Positions 14,201-24,785 of a stretch of DNA of 64,000 bases are shown one piece after another (positions within the stretch are counted from its first letter, which is position 1; each line of letters begins with the position of its first letter). Under the pieces are notes generated by a model, which had not been told where the DNA came from, searched no databases, and was given only the letters and a program-made list of their open reading frames with translations. The position numbers were made by a program, and so were the translations under genes. The DNA lies in NCBI GenBank assembly GCA_936440205.1, contig OW387139.1, forward strand, positions 37,350,378-37,414,377, in the 5' to 3' direction. The stretch comes from Lepidonotus clava. Lineage: Eukaryota; Annelida; Polychaeta; Phyllodocida; Polynoidae.

Positions 14201-17200
14201 GATACAATATACCAATGAAGGTCGTGACCTTTCATTGACCCCAGACAACCACGTCAGGGACATATGGGTGCGTCATGTTGATCCAAGACCCAACCAAATA
14301 TAGAAACCAAACTGATCACAACAACAAAATACTAACCTGTGGCCTCATATAATTATGATGTCATTATAGTCAACGAAAAATGCATTACTTGAAGGATAAG
14401 CCATCACGTGTCTAACCTTTGATAATGTAGTTGGTACCGAAGTCTTTAGCATAATCCCATTGGTGCCTGTCTGATACATTGCTGTCTTGCATCATTTCAT
14501 GAATGGTTTCTTAGCCTTTCTGCAGATTTCCATGGATTAAGAATACCTTTTGCAGATATAGACATTTACCCATGTTGATAATCACCATCTGATCAATATG
14601 ACCTAACGGTTCGCTTTTGCTTGTTAATACTTGACAGGAATGAGTGATTAAAATGTTCATCACGAACCTAACCTTTATACACTACCATATTTTCACAACG
14701 ACCAAATGATCCTCTTTTGGCAAAGCTGCAAAATTCGAAATGACAATCCGATTGATTTACATTTCAAATAAAATGTTGATTTTTCATACAATCAAATGGT
14801 CAATGATATGACGTCCAAATTTCAAGTTTCAAAATATAACATCATTTGAAAAGCGTCTATAGATTATATTACATGCAACAACAGGCAATCCTGTCCTGTC
14901 TGTATGATTGGTGTGACAGCTAGCAGACACTCAGACTGCCTACAGATGCCAATGTTTGCTGAATACTTCCAAGTGCCCTTTACAGTGTGTGTAACATTTG
15001 GCTCGGGTCTTTAAGCCTCCGTACATAGATGGCTATGAAGGGCTAGGCCTCATGATGGGAAGTGACAGGCTACACAAAGAAAACATATCACTATTCTACC
15101 AGAATGGGATCCAAGAAAAGGTTGCCCATGTAGTTATCATCCTTACACTAAAAGGCCATGGTGAAAATAAACCACCGGTAAGCTATCTAGGCCAAATGCA
15201 ATGATTTTTGTGAGTATGGTAGGTGTTGGATATGTAGGAATTATATCTTTGTTTATTATAAAACATTTGCTATGACATTTCGCTCCACGTAGGACTTTTT
15301 GAGGATTTCTTCCTTCTACCTATTCGTAGTTATTTGATATATTCCATGTGGCCTTGTGTAATGAATCAAGACCGTTTGTACTAGAACCTGAAGGACCCAG
15401 TTTTACTTGGCTTCCCTTAATTTTATAAAAATAGAAAAATGAATTTTCCACGAATATACAATAGAATAGGATGCATCCACCAACAGCAACACGATCTTTT
15501 TCACTCCTTCCACCCTATATCAATAGGAAGTTATTCTATTCTATACCAACTTCGTAGCGCCTATTCCTTCAGCAATGTCCTGCCCCGCAAGCAAAGGTGG
15601 AATAACTGATGGTGCTATTGCCCGCTGGTGAATAATGTTTTTCATGGGTTAATGGGTTATTTCTCAGGGTAATTGGCATAGAATAAAATAAGAACTAACC
15701 TAGGGAGCACTCATCCTTGATTATTGTCCCTTGTCGAAGGTCTCGGCAAAGCCCTCGACCCCTTGACAGCGGGGCATCATGGCTTCGTGCCCCCTCAGTT
15801 AGTTCTGTGTATATATATATTCTTCATGAAGTGTGAGGCAGAAGAAGAAGAACAGTCAGACCTCCAGTGATATTTTTAGCAATACTGCTGTAAATTCAGT
15901 TAATTTCCACCTAATAAATTGTTGAAACTGAGAGGTGCCCACACTGTTTCAGTCCCATGGGAACTCTCCCCATACCTCCTCCATTGATGTAAGTGGCGGG
16001 TCCCACCCCCTTTCAGCTTGTTCCTGGCCTGCTCAATTAGTGCATGTGTCTTGGCACACCTCCCTGCCAAGAACCAGCCAACTCTCTCCTGCTGGTCCAA
16101 TCATGATGGACGGGGTAAAGTTACAGGTACAGCTGGTAACCAGCATAGCTTATAACGTTCAAGGCACTTTCATATTGTGATAACTAGGCAAGTGATAACA
16201 TTCATCGCTTTACTTCATGCAATATTTGCAATATTATTGAATACTTAATGTGTTATTTTCAATTGATGCTAAATTAAGAGGTATCTGATCAATGTAATGT
16301 ATAGATTAATAACATCCCAGCTGTCTAATTTGCTTAGCATGACACCTATAGCCGATATAGTATCAGCTTCTATATAGTGTCTTTATATCATAGTGCCTTT
16401 AGAAGAGATTCAAGGAAAAGCGAATGTCCTTTGGGTAGCATACTACCACATATTGATGACCCAAGAAACCAGATATCCAGGGGTTCCCGCCTGTTCTTAT
16501 TTACCTGAATAGGAAACCTAGGATATTTATTTGCTAACGGCACAGACGGCTATATACTAACAGTAATAAGTAAGTTGTGGACCACTCCAGGAGTAAGATG
16601 TTGGTAACATGCTCCATCATAATCTATAGCCCCAATTTGCTGGGTTGGGAGTCAAACTCAGTCCTTTGGAATAAAGGACGAGTGCTTAACCACTGAGCTT
16701 ACTCTCCTCCAAATGGTGGACTGCTTTCAGAACTTAGTTGTAGAAGAAATGTGATACTCTGAGTCTGCCCTAGCCATGTGCTCCTGGCAGTTGGCCAAGT
16801 GGCCTATTTTCACCTATACTAGTTTGACGGCTGGTATTTGGGTTTATTAATCAGTTTGCTATTGCCCTGATTGAACTGTTTTCAGGTGTCCAGACACACA
16901 TCACTTGCTATATGTGTAAGACGAAGCTTATTATCCCTTAACACTTTTTTCGCAACATTCATACCTGTAGGTTGGGTTCAACACATTGTAGTAAATACAA
17001 AATCCACTATGTGAAGAAATTATACATGATATCATCAATGTTGAAACAATACATATAATAATGATTGAAGAAAGGATTTGTTCAAAAGTTATGTGTATGG
17101 TAATTAACCAAAATTACCTCTTTTTTCTGAAACCTTTGCAGATAAGAACAAAATGTCAGATGTCAAAAAGGGCGAGAAGTATAATAGTGTGCTCATACCT

Positions 17201-19733
17201 ATAATTTCCCCCCCCCCCCCCCGTAGGACCACATTTGAAGAGATCATAGTAATTATGATTGTATGTAAAGACTTATTATGATAGCTATTTGACTAGATCC
17301 AGGGGATGATTTCCCTAAGAATGCCCCCTCTTATTCATATCTTCTTCGCCTAGTGGGTGTATATCTATTTCCCTCTCCCGCTCACTTTCACGGCCTTCTC
17401 ACATCCCCCCCATCGACTGTGCCCTTGTCAATAAGCACATATCTAATAGCTGTAGTTCTGTAGTAACTGGATTGTTTTCGGTGAGGTCAGAGCCTATGCA
17501 AAGCCTTAATCAACTGATTAACTAATGTAGGCAATATACAAGTAAGCCATATCTGCCCTCCCATTTGACCTTCAGCTGATTATATAACCTGCCTTGAAAC
17601 AAGATTCAATAATTTACTGAACAACAAGATAATATTTGTACTTTGTAATGCCCCAGTCTGAATCATACAGGAAGGCTTGTCAAAAATGATGTACTCAAAA
17701 ATCTTAAAGGCCCCACCAAGTCTAGCCACAACGTGGCCTTGGTTTGCTTGTAGACCCCAGTAACTCTGGAGCTGCCCTCAAACTGCTCACGAGCTGCTCA
17801 CAATACTGGTTGTCTGCTCATAGCCTTTCATGTGATCCCTGAGCAGCTCACCTGGGATAGAGAGGTGTAATTAAGTCTGAACCTCACCCTACATCAATGG
17901 TGCAGAAGACAGACCATAGGGAGCACTGTGTGAAACCTGCCACATCTTTCCCACCCTGGCTGTCACTTTCATTTAATATATGGCGCTGGCAGCTTTGGAG
18001 GCTGGGTTACTCAAGGTTATTTCCTAAACGCCTGTGATCCTGCGCTCTTACCTTGGTGCGCTTCATCTGTATTGACAAGTTATGCTTTCAAAACTTTCTT
18101 TATATATTTGGGATCAGTTTAGATTGATTTCTCTTGTAAAGTAAATACCCAAGCACATCAAGGTTAGTTTAAAGAGGAATGATTTTACATGAATCGTCAT
18201 AGTTTTGGCTTTGGAGGGAGGATTAGATCCCGGATAAATGACTGTCCTGCTAACACAAATGATACAATTTTAATTCATTAACTCATTACTTGTGCCTTGG
18301 CTATAGTAAGCTAGGCCTATAGTACCGCCACTAGGTGTCGTCAATCAGCACGTCATGGTGCCAGGTGCCGTTTGGATCCCTGTACTAGTGGCATGGGCTA
18401 TCTGTGAGTCGCAGCTATCGTGTAACATGTTCCATACATGTTTCACTGTCAGATTGATTTAAGATATAAACCTATTTGAGTGGGTCATATTACAGCCTGA
18501 AACATTTGAAACGATTTTATGTTCACTGTTTTTTAATATTTCTTGTGATATGAGCATCGGTTTGAATTATAAGTTGATGCAAAGTAGTAGAGTGAGATTG
18601 AACATACAAACGCCAGTAATGGTCAACAGATTCTGTATAGGCAGTATTTTGAAGGATGGTAAATTAGTGTCACTAATATGATAAAGATCAATGATTATAA
18701 AGCATGAAAACCGCAGAAGTCCCCAAAGAAAACAACTAAATGTTGCAGAAAAAGGGGGACGCAACTGTCTGAGGCACCCTCTCATTACAATTCCTTGGAT
18801 CATCGTGTATGGATAATAACACCACTCAAGAAGTATACATCCGAAATGTCCCTACCTGTAGGCTGGCCTGGAGAGGATGGCCTGGTAGGGGTGGGGGTCG
18901 GCCCAGTTCTGTACCTCGGTGGTCGACTTCACCCCCGGTACCTTGGTGAAGTGGTCGAGCACGAAGCCCTTCTCGTAACACTGGTTCAACTCGTCCAGAA
19001 ACTCGTCCACGTTGGTCGTCACCACTGACGGGCCCAGGTTCATCGTGTTGCCTAGTGAAGTATGTATAATACATGTATGTCACTTGATGCGGTGAATAGC
19101 ATTGAGCTATAGAATGTGATCGATTTGTTTTAATGTGGGTGATAGCAGATAGGAAACGGAAATAGGATTGATGTATGGGCTAATTCACTTTGTCGACTAT
19201 TTATGTGATCTGTAACAGAAAATGAGCTAGCCTATACGGGTATATATTACAAAAACTCAATACATATTTCATATCTGATAGTGTCAAGCACTTGAAATAA
19301 ACGAGCCTATAATATTGGCATATAATACCCTATATTATTAGGCCCACATATTTTATGCTTGACAATGTCAAGTACTTCTCTTTTTCATATACATATGGGC
19401 CTATATCCTTTTAGATGCATATTATGTTATTTGTTTATTCAAGTGTTAATTCTATTCATTATATTCGAAATATCAATATCTCTAGGCCTATGTAATGATC
19501 TATTAAACACTCACTAAACATATTATATTACTTTTTAATCTCAACCATATGGAAACCCCCCACTTACGCATGATCTTGTACTTGGTGATGATGTCCAGGT
19601 AGCAGTAGAGCAGCTCGTCGCCGGGGTAGGGCACCACATCCTGTGGGTAGGGCGAGTGGTCGCCCGCCGACCCCCGCCACCCCCACCAGCTCTGCAGCTC
19701 ACGCCGGCGGCATTGGGACACCACCGCACCCAT
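4688..19733 (-). CDS. RFTN-like: raftlin-like protein, seven coding exons
   Basis: Raftlins are acylated scaffold proteins of plasma-membrane rafts that affect receptor signalling and endocytosis. Exons in transcription order are 19733-19568, 19051-18856, 9602-9500, 9097-9007, 7183-6959, 5853-5726 and 5293-4688. Every junction has GT/AG ends and the phases match throughout (1,2,0,1,1,0), giving 504 residues; from memory, vertebrate raftlins are about 500-580. Family-like stretches are the LDELNQCYEKGFVLDHF block (about 80-95), the DADWMGQLKLFLDKGWKLVD block near 240 (raftlin has LDADWLE... at the same place), the IWVFEKP strand near 275, and GWELATVIQTPYL followed by IFQRPIIP near 325-350 (raftlin: GWQLTCVLPTP, FLQRP). 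The tail from about residue 360 is basic and Gly/Pro-rich and is not recognised. The start MGAVVSQC was chosen because raftlins begin with a myristoylated Gly2. Assignment is by remembered family pattern, not by a search. Confidence 0.82.
5726..5853 (-). CDS. raftlin-like exon 6
   Basis: The acceptor is TTTGCAG and the donor GTAAAT. It codes FGMKGSSKKIDTIWVFEKPL and ends EYFHKTK in phase 0. It corresponds to the raftlin stretch that ends in 'VFIFE' and leads into the 'VVEQWTVIEG' part. Confidence 0.8.
6200..6283. repeat. short stem-loop in raftlin-like intron 5
   Basis: AAAGGATGCTCCAGGGGG on the left pairs with CCCCCTGGAGCACCCTTT on the right with one mismatch. The left arm is followed by a G run. 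It may be a small foldback element or a MITE remnant. Confidence 0.5.
6959..7183 (-). CDS. raftlin-like exon 5
   Basis: The acceptor is TTTCAG and the donor GTAGGT. At 225 nt it is the longest internal exon. It codes DLFFNIPQHPNPRRYVYHTI and IECDADWMGQLKLFLDKGWK, the central conserved part of the family. GC content is well above the surrounding introns. Confidence 0.85.
7184..9006. other. raftlin-like intron 4
   Basis: Non-coding. A GC-richer patch at about 8285-8480 (with CACCTGT-type E-box words) stands out from the AT-rich background and could be a conserved regulatory piece. No exon is supported in it. Confidence 0.35.
9007..9097 (-). CDS. raftlin-like exon 4
   Basis: The acceptor is TTTCAG and the donor GTGGGT. 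It codes IHERAEQGARLACAQTIGYV, which continues the raftlin pattern 'ELIEKINVAAKRGMKFVGFI'. It leaves in phase 1. Confidence 0.8.
9500..9602 (-). CDS. raftlin-like exon 3
   Basis: The acceptor is TTACAG (AG at 9604-9603) and the donor GTAATG starts at 9499. It codes PVTERWILRIEKKILSTRLL and ends EDKDLINT in phase 0. Its 5' edge, together with the acceptor, is the source unit of the tandem array that extends upstream in the intron to about 10065. Confidence 0.8.
9565..10065. repeat. tandem array derived from the raftlin-like exon 3 acceptor edge
   Basis: There are about eight diverged units of roughly 55-70 bases. On the plus strand each reads approximately CTTCTCTATCCTTAAG, then CACCTCTCTGTCA, then GGTCTGTAATAAAAC, then ACCATTAA. 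The first unit is the real exon edge with its acceptor (9602/9603); the others lie further up the intron. Several keep the AG and the exon-like bases, so they look like decoy acceptors for the minus-strand gene. Confidence 0.75.
10954..11036 (+). repeat. 21-bp array, forward cluster 1 (4 units)
   Basis: Four head-to-tail units of CTTGGTTCTGAACGTACAT plus two variable bases, preceded by AAAAAAAG. The short open frames across it (LVLNVHI repeats) arise because 21 is a multiple of 3. They are not evidence of a protein. Confidence 0.9.
11201..11283 (-). repeat. 21-bp array, reverse cluster 1 (4 units)
   Basis: Four units of the same word on the opposite strand (GTACGTTCAGAACCAAGG in plus reading), ending in CCAAGCTTA. 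It is an inverted partner of the cluster at 10954-11036 across a 164-base unique spacer. Confidence 0.9.
11427..11531 (+). repeat. 21-bp array, forward cluster 2 (5 units)
   Basis: Five forward units, one with a single substitution (GAATGTAC). The cluster is again preceded by GAAAAAAG directly before CTTGG, as at the other two main forward clusters. Confidence 0.9.
11677..11782 (-). repeat. 21-bp array, reverse cluster 2 (5 units)
   Basis: Five reverse units forming the inverted partner of 11427-11531 across about 145 unique bases. One unit has a substitution (GAAACAAG). Confidence 0.9.
11927..11990. repeat. 21-bp array, mixed cluster (1 forward, 2 reverse)
   Basis: One forward unit abuts two reverse units with the joint CGTACATATATGTACG, so this cluster is itself a palindrome. 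It ends in CCAAGCTT. Single copies of the word also occur at 10578-10598 (reverse), 12136-12155 (forward) and 12329-12348 (forward). Confidence 0.9.
12741..18855. other. remainder of raftlin-like intron 2
   Basis: Non-coding as far as I can see. A GC-richer patch at 13140-13340 with CAGGTG words and a poly-C run at 17209-17222 are the only outstanding features, apart from the tRNA-like piece near 16.7 kb. No exon with matching phase and splice sites was found. Confidence 0.35.
16637..16712 (-). repeat. tRNA-like segment, probably a SINE head
   Basis: On the minus strand it reads GAGTAAGCTCAGTGGTTAAG, which resembles a tRNA A box. About 30 bases later it reads GAGTTTGACTCCC, which resembles a degenerate B box. 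Spacing and order fit a tRNA-derived SINE. It is too diverged for a working tRNA. Confidence 0.45.
18856..19051 (-). CDS. raftlin-like exon 2
   Basis: The acceptor is CTAG at 19053-19052 and the donor is GTAGGG from 18855. Entered in phase 1, it stays open and codes the block VDEFLDELNQCYEKGFVLDH, which lines up with the raftlin segment where a helix precedes 'GFSLAALHPFVQP'. It leaves in phase 2, which fits the next exon. Confidence 0.8.
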
Positions 19734-19811
19734 GCGCAATGCACCAGCCGGAAGTGCTACGACGCGCATGCCTCGCGGTCAATCGCGTGGTACATCATAT
19801 CATGGGATCAC
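19568..19811 (-). CDS. raftlin-like exon 1: 5' leader plus coding residues 1-55
   Basis: The exon runs from a possible acceptor (pyrimidine tract then CAG, exon from 19811) to the donor GTAAGT at 19567. Upstream of the chosen ATG (19733-19731) the frame has stops, so 19811-19734 is read as leader. An in-frame ATG at 19769 would add 12 residues (MRVVALPAGALR). Two out-of-frame ATGs in the leader open a 2-codon and a 12-codon uORF. The chosen start gives MGAVVSQCRRRELQ, with Gly2, Ser6 and Cys8 followed by a basic run. This is a good N-myristoyltransferase substrate pattern with a neighbouring palmitoylation Cys. Confidence 0.7.
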
Positions 19812-22800
19812 CTGAGAGGAAGAGGGAGAATAAAGAGAGATAAGTTGAAGAACGGTTGGATATTATAGGTTGGAATTAACTATGGTAATGTTGCACCATT
19901 GAATAAACGTTCATACTGATGATTGATTTGCCAGTCTCTATAATGATAATTATAAGACACTATTTTGCAAATGCAAAGGTGTTTATATAGGGCCTACTTG
20001 TGAATGTCCATAAAAAGTTTATGAGCCTTATGACGGTGGAACCCTATACCCCTTGCGGTTTAAAGGTGTGCTTTTCTTTTGGCATTTCTATTATTTATTC
20101 TAGGGAAAGGTGTGTATTACTATTTATTCGGGTTATTTCTTCTTTTTCCTTTGGCCTGTCTGAAGCGCGTGTGTATAGTTTATTGAGAAAATACGTCTGT
20201 GGGAACATTAATGTTAGTTCAGTAACACAAGGACCACCCTCTCCTGAACTACATTCCCCCTGCTCTAGTATGGATGAAAAATAGCAAGACCAATGGAGGG
20301 AGATAGACATAGCCCCTGGAGGTTAGATAATCTCAGGTGAGATGTGAGTAGTCCCCAGGTAGCAAATAGGGGCAGTTGAAAAAGGAGGCCACATACTAAG
20401 AGATAAGGATGAATATGATTGGAGCAATATTCTCAGAAAGGCAGAAAAGTAGATGGGAAATTCCTCCCACAAGACCAGCTGGTCTGCCAGACACATAACA
20501 TTTATCATCGTACACTTCTACAGATGATTCTTCGCCGTGCATCCCTGAGTTTTTGCATCTTTCCTCTCAACATGCACATTGCCACTCGTCCCCACGGGCT
20601 TGGATTTCCCACAATCACTAACACAAGTCGCTGGTCTTTAGCAGAAGGTGTATAGCTTGAAATGCCTGGTGGTAGAGAATGCATGGTCCGTATCTAAAGA
20701 GGGACGGGCTGCTGAGCTTGGCCGCACAATAATAGCGCGAACGGGGGATTGTAACATAAATCATTTGTAAGAAAAATCGTCTGCCGCCTGTAATATCATG
20801 GCGCGCGTCCGCAGCGATAGGAATGACTTGTTATGCCGTAATATTAGTACCCTGGACCTCCTGTAGATGGCGTGAAAACGAGGAAGAGGGGCTTGGCGTT
20901 TTCCGACGTACAGATAAGTCATGACTTCCGGTTTACGGAGGCTTGTTTTGGCGGGAATGACCTCCTGACTTTCCCACCTGGTATCCCTTACTGTCTGTGT
21001 TTGAGAGATGGAGGGATGGGCCGCTGCAGGCGTTACAGTTACCCAACCTGAAAACACCTTTTGCCACTCTCTGTCCTATTGGCCAAGGGAGAGATAGATG
21101 CGTTCGCAGCATAATGAACGGCACGTGAACCTTTAATGCATCTTACATACAAGCATGCTTCGATTGCCCATGCTCATATACGTTATTATCTTTAATCGGA
21201 AAATGTTTAACCAACAGACTTTTTACCTAAAAGGATTTCCTAAACAACAATTAATGTCAATGATTGATCTTTTGTGAAAGTAATAGACTACATCTAATGC
21301 CATAGTGCCATGATATTGTGTGTCTGTGTTTGTGTGTTTGGACATAACTTTAGATATAAATCTAGAGCCATCTCAAAGAGGCTACATGTATTTCAAAGTC
21401 GATTTGTATACATAACACCTATCTTATCCTAAATACCGGACACTATATCCCCGACACCGCAACATCGACAATGTTATTATAAATAACCCTGACCGCCAGG
21501 GACTAGAACTAACTTTCGGAATTTGAACATACCTTTCCCTTCAGGCAAAAAGAATTCCGCGTCATTCCGTCTTGACAAAAATCCCTGAGACCACGAAGAC
21601 ACACAAGTTGAAATGTGCAGCTAATAGTGTGGTGGTATCGTGTAGGGGCGAGGTGGCCACTGGTCTGTTTGTCTTGGCCCTCCCTACCCTCCCTGTGTGT
21701 TTTCCTCGGCCGGTCCCCTCAGGGTTAGAGACGCCCAGAAAAGCAGAGTAGGTTTCCACAGAAAACTATCATTATGTCTTTGGACATGGGCGTCTACCTA
21801 TGAGCCCGAAGCGAAGGTGTGGGGTCAGCATTAGGTCGATGTCACTGCTGGGTGGAGCTTCAGTTATTGCAATGTCGCCGGGGATTTATGTTTGTTTAAT
21901 TTGAGCTACACAAAAACGTCACCATCAATCTATATATTTAGGGAATCTTAAATCAAAGAAGAATAGAACTTCCCTACATGTTCTATCACCACAGAGGACA
22001 TAATCTTTACATGAAAAACAAAGACGAAAGAAAGGAAAACTTGAATTATACATTTCTGCCCCAATAACATTTGACAGTACTTTTGATGTGTCTGTTTATC
22101 ACAACTGTCCTTGGCCTTGCCGGGTAATGATTTTGCTTGGGAAGGGGAAACACCTCTTTTATCATCTTACTCATATGCCATGCCACTCATTCTCTAAAAC
22201 TGTCTTGTCACTATCTTGAACAAATAAAATTCTCTATGATATCTAAGGGACTCGGCAAAGAAAGCAAAGGCCACACCCAAAGATGATATAGTTTTCCACA
22301 GAAGAAATGCTTACACTACACATGGTCAACTTTCACTTTATGCATTCCAGTCTTTAAATCATCAGTTATTTTGTCTATGTAGGCCCAACAAAGTGAAATA
22401 GGTCGATGTTAACTGATCTCCATTACACATTGATTCCATGTGATAAAGACTGAATTACGGAAAATATATATAACACATAGACCTACAAAGATGAATTCCA
22501 AACGGATATTGAACTAAATATTAGTATCAATATCTTATTTGGTTTGTCAATTCAATGTTTCTATGTTACTGAACTGGAGGTAATCAAGAAATTGCATATT
22601 TGGTGTATTTAAGAGCTCCTGCTTCAAATAATGCCTGTAAAAGCCAATGATGTAGGAATTCAAGTAAGAGTACCTCTGTTCCAAACCAGAACATCTACAA
22701 ACGCCATACTCAGTGAGTTCACCCATCAACAGCGGCCTTGGTCGGTAATTATACCATTACTACAATTTGTTCCCCTGACCAATGTAATTTGTCTCAAACC

Positions 22801-22900
22801 ATGTTTGATCTGATTATGTATTTATGTAAACCGTGTTTATTTGCCTAAGATAGAAGTAAGTAGAGTTTGTCTATAGTGTACTGATACAGCAGCAATCCAA
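19812..22900. other. intergenic DNA upstream of the raftlin-like gene
   Basis: Apart from the candidate promoter at 20.7-21.1 kb I see no gene. Short open frames here lack splice context and family resemblance. Confidence 0.4.
20690..21130 (-). promoter_or_regulatory. candidate TATA-less promoter upstream of the raftlin-like gene
   Basis: This is a GC- and CpG-richer stretch in AT-rich DNA about 0.9-1.3 kb upstream of exon 1. It contains an E2F-type word TTTTGGCGGGAA at 20946-20957, an ETS-type CCGGAAGT (minus) near 20925, and an inverted CCAAT word (TATTGGCC) near 21078. No coding exon was recognised in it. A non-coding first exon is likely to lie here if the acceptor at 19812 is used. Confidence 0.35.
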
Positions 22901-23356
22901 GCTTAAGATCAGGCATGTAAAAGGTGTTGCTAAAATATATAGGCAGTGAACCTTCGTGTCATGCACAGCAAGGAGGGAGTCCACCACTAGGATGTAGTGA
23001 TGAGGCAAGCTGTAGGCAGCCGGAGTTCAGAATTGCTTCATCTTTCGGGGAGTAGGGACCTTACAGTAGGCCAAGAGGCTGAGTGTTGGGATAAACCTCA
23101 CAGATATAGGTTGGGCTTTAACTAGGAGGGTTGTGTGAGCTGATTGGACTGATCTAGTGACTGGTGAAATGTTAATGGAAGTCAGTAATGCATATTACAT
23201 GTTCAGGACACAATAAAGAAATATCTTTTCACAGGAGTGTTCTTGTCGACTCTTGATCATTGAACTACACCTGGAACTGATTCACAGTCTGCATGAAGAG
23301 GGACTGCAACTTGGACTAAGTTAGCATATATGGAATAATTAAACAATGCATGGGAC

Positions 23357-23557
23357 TTAAAGGGGCATTCTCGTCCGTGAGATCAAAGAGATAAGTCCGC
23401 CGACGTAAGCCTAGTGACGCGACGGCCGGCGACGTGTTTTTCACTTTTGGAACGTAATAACGCGACGTGATCGGTCACGTCGTGAATTTGGCGCGACTTG
23501 AGTGGGGTTACAACTTATCAAATTACGTCCGTCTCACGGACGAGAATGCCCCTTTAA
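23357..23557. mobile_element. TTAA-flanked MITE, piggyBac-like
   Basis: About 200 bp. It begins TTAA then AGGGGCATTCTCGTCCGTGA and ends with the exact complement followed by TTAA. The TIR is 22 bp and perfect. The interior is GC-rich with further inverted CGACGTGA/TCACGTCG words. TTAA duplication with short perfect TIRs is typical of piggyBac (also Kolobok) derivatives. It has no coding capacity. Confidence 0.7.
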
Positions 23558-23629
23558 ACTATGTATAATATAAAAGTAAAGCCACATAGTTCACTGATAA
23601 TCCTATGAGTTCAAAAGATAGTCACTGTT

Positions 23630-24785
23630 GCCTAACTTGTGTTAGTCATTTAAGGGTTAGTCCTTTTGGCTAACTTTGTTGATAAATTCTGAGTCATTAG
23701 GACTATATTGTTAGTCAAGATGACTAACAGGTCACATGACCAAATAATTGATCACATGACCCCCAGGAAAAAGTCATACACAAGGAAACAGAATCCACAG
23801 CTTGGTAAGTTTATCCATTCCCATCCTTAGCTCACATTGCACATCTAACTTTCAAACACATTCTTTTTGAAAGAATAGATATCAAAGATGATTTCTAAAC
23901 TCATTTAGATCAATTAAATGGGCTATTTAGTTGTGAATTTGTTAACCTGAATGAAGATAGAGGAGGTGTATGTCAAGGTTAGTCATAATAATGAACCTTA
24001 GTCAAAATGACTAAGGTATTGGTCATTATGACCAACTGCCAAAGTAGCATAGGATGTCATTGGAAACACTGTATAGAATGATTATATTTCATCAGGCAGG
24101 GAACTCTGAAGGACATGAGAAGACCCTGATGGCTGGGAGGAGATCTGGATGGCTGGGAGGAGACCCTGACAGACAAAAGAAGACCTGGGCAGGCAGGAAA
24201 AGACCCTGACAGCTAGTAGGGGTCCCTGAGAGCCAGGAGGAGACCCTGATAGCCGGGAAGAGACCCTGATGGTCAGAAAGAGGCCCTGATGGCTGGGAGG
24301 AGACCCTGATGGCTAGAAGGAGATCTTCATGGCTGGGAAGAGACCCTACCAGACAAAAGAATACCTGGACAGCAAGGGAAAGACCCTGACAGCTAGTAGG
24401 GGGCCCTGAGAGCCAGGAGAAATGTAAAAAATGTTAGTCATATGGGACCAACTTTCTTGGTCATTATGACTGTGGCAAAATTCACTGTCCAATGTTAGTC
24501 AAGTTAGTCAACACTGACTGACCATGCTTAGTCATGGTTAGTCATATATGACCAACCATGGCATTTTGTTTTATATACTAACATTGATTAGTCAATACTG
24601 ACCAACCATGATCACCATGGTTAGTCTGTAAAGCAAGTTAGAATGGTTAGTCATACATGACTAGCCTGACTAACTATTGTTAGTTAGTATTGACTAACTT
24701 GACTAACGTTGGACAGTGAATTTTGCCACAGTCAAAATGACTAAGAAAGTTTGTCCCATATGACTAACTTTTTTTCCATTGAGAT
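23630..24785. repeat. foldback element rich in GTTAGTCA/TGACTAAC
   Basis: The word TTAGTCA or its complement recurs many times. The last part is a long imperfect palindrome: about 92 bases from 24427 match the complement of the bases ending near 24777 at roughly 90%, with shared blocks such as GTGGCAAAATTCACTGTCCA. A separate minisatellite sits inside at 24110-24420. This looks like a foldback-type element of unknown class. Confidence 0.6.
24110..24420 (+). repeat. minisatellite, about 20-bp unit
   Basis: Diverged tandem copies of approximately GAGACCCTGATGGCTGGGAG. A larger block (AGACCCTGACAGCTAGTAGG and neighbours) is seen twice, about 170 bases apart, so there is higher-order repetition. 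Confidence 0.75.

Noticed and set aside
15715-15835. GC-richer hairpin-like patch with GCGGGGCATCATGGC
   Set aside because: The pairing is short and imperfect, and no RNA family fits.
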